NCBI RefSeq assembly: GCF_000293805.1
Contig: NZ_AMBZ01000012.1
Coordinates: 1 to 64,000 of the forward strand
Direction of reading: 5' to 3'
DNA length: 64,000 nucleotides
Origin: Paenibacillus alvei DSM 29
Lineage (GTDB): Bacteria; Bacillota; Bacilli; Paenibacillales; Paenibacillaceae
The translations under genes and the position numbers were made by a program. The notes under the pieces were generated by a model, which ran no database searches, had not been told where the DNA came from, and saw only the letters and a program-made list of their open reading frames with translations. Positions 63,434-64,000 of this stretch are shown here, piece after piece. How positions within the stretch are numbered: the stretch's first letter is position 1; every line of letters starts with the position of its first letter.

Positions 63434-64000
63434 TTAAATGATTGCTTTGTGCAGCCCTACAGCTTCAAATTCTCCGTAACGGTACAAACCTTGATACAAT
63501 TCCTTGCGGTCTAATATCCGTTTCACTTGTACTTTCGTAAAACATTTACCTTGTTGCGTGGTGTAGCCTTCCAGATTCAGTTGTGATGCTAATTCAGACA
63601 GTGACCAAGACTCATACTGCTCTCGCAAGTCGAAGAGCCTTCTAACAACTTGAGCCTGCTTGTCATGGACTTCTATACTTTTATGTCCTTTACGAGCTTT
63701 GTAACCATAGGCCGCCCGTCCTCCTGCATATCCTCCTTGCTGTGCTTTCTTGTTGCGTCCTCTACTTAGCTTTAGAGCTATTTCAAGTCGTTGATATTGG
63801 TCAAGTAATTCCATCAACCCATTGATGAGAAAATCATTTGGATCTTTTTATGTATAGAATAAGTCGGCTGCTCAATGCTCTTCACATCTACGCCGAACTT
63901 CTTGAACTCACGATGAACCAATACTTTTACAATGTCAGACCGCCATAAACGGCTTGTATTGAGGACAACCACAGCGTCATAGGTTTGGGTGGCTAAGGCA
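63434..64000 (-). CDS. Serine recombinase, partial at the window edge, one apparent frameshift
   Basis: Resolvase-type N-terminal part (TYDAVVVLNTSRLWRSDIVK, then DVKSIEQPTYSIHKK) followed by a recombinase domain (GYAGGRAAYGYKARKGHKSI ... LASQLNLEGYTTQQGKCFTK). The two parts are out of frame at an A5 run (63845-63849); with six A residues it reads HKKDPNDFLINGLMELLDQ without a break. The catalytic Ser lies beyond the window. It may belong to an integrative element continuing to the right. Confidence 0.82.

Overview
The window looks like a chromosomal segment of an endospore-forming Paenibacillaceae bacterium, most likely Paenibacillus. The backbone order nrdR, alpha/beta-type SASP, lytic transglycosylase, coaE, ytaF, mutM, polA, phoU, pstBACS, the strong AAGGAGG ribosome-binding sites and the Spo0E-family proteins all point that way. 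The genus call is inference from gene order and protein style; no search was run.

Layout. 1-865: a tRNA-Ala(GGC) gene with short arm-type repeats downstream that resemble the scar or end of an integrated element. 1-12.6 kb: a DrrAB-like ABC exporter, tRNA-Lys(CTT), a secreted beta-lactamase-fold hydrolase with SLH anchors, a two-component system whose regulator is frameshifted, and a TPP riboswitch controlling a ykoFEDC-type ECF thiamine/HMP transporter. 12.7-25.3 kb: housekeeping genes, then the high-affinity phosphate system with candidate Pho boxes and a CBS/MCP-like signalling protein. 25.6-28.4 kb: a bd-type oxidase (cydA, cydB) with a 35-aa CydS-like subunit and a second small membrane ORF ahead of cydA. 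From 28.4 kb on the window is accessory: a PL6-type lyase between two IS150-like ends, then a tandem array (31.4-38.3 kb) of HTH-TPR receptors of RRNPP type.

Two systems deserve most attention. (1) Three receptors in tandem are each followed by a short ORF (31-36 codons) whose product has a basic N-terminus, a hydrophobic core and a conserved SALF(G/D)NND segment: candidate receptor/peptide quorum-sensing pairs. A fourth, rearranged receptor carries a Spo0E-like C-terminal tail. (2) At 39.4-46.2 kb, on the minus strand, lies a thiazole/oxazole-modified peptide (TOMM) cluster: a precursor with a CCSCCCGKGGG core, a SagC-like leader-binding protein, a SagB-like dehydrogenase, two YcaO proteins, an M16 metalloprotease and an ABC exporter. 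A separate Spo0E-like phosphatase lies just beyond its terminator, and 33-bp direct repeats flank the block.

The right side (47-64 kb) holds secreted proteins, a nitrilase, an arylamine N-acetyltransferase, a GMC-type dehydrogenase trio, an enolase-superfamily enzyme, and a row of orphan RHS C-terminal toxin/immunity cassettes interrupted by an intact IS4-family element with a 10-bp target duplication, an IS110-family transposase and a serine recombinase running off the end.

Caution: at least eight otherwise colinear reading frames (polA, NAT, the TOMM permease, protease and second YcaO, the fourth receptor, the terminal recombinase, a small ORF before cydA) are broken by a single-base discrepancy inside an A/T run. 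That pattern suggests indel errors in the sequence as much as pseudogenes, so these genes are described as probably intact.
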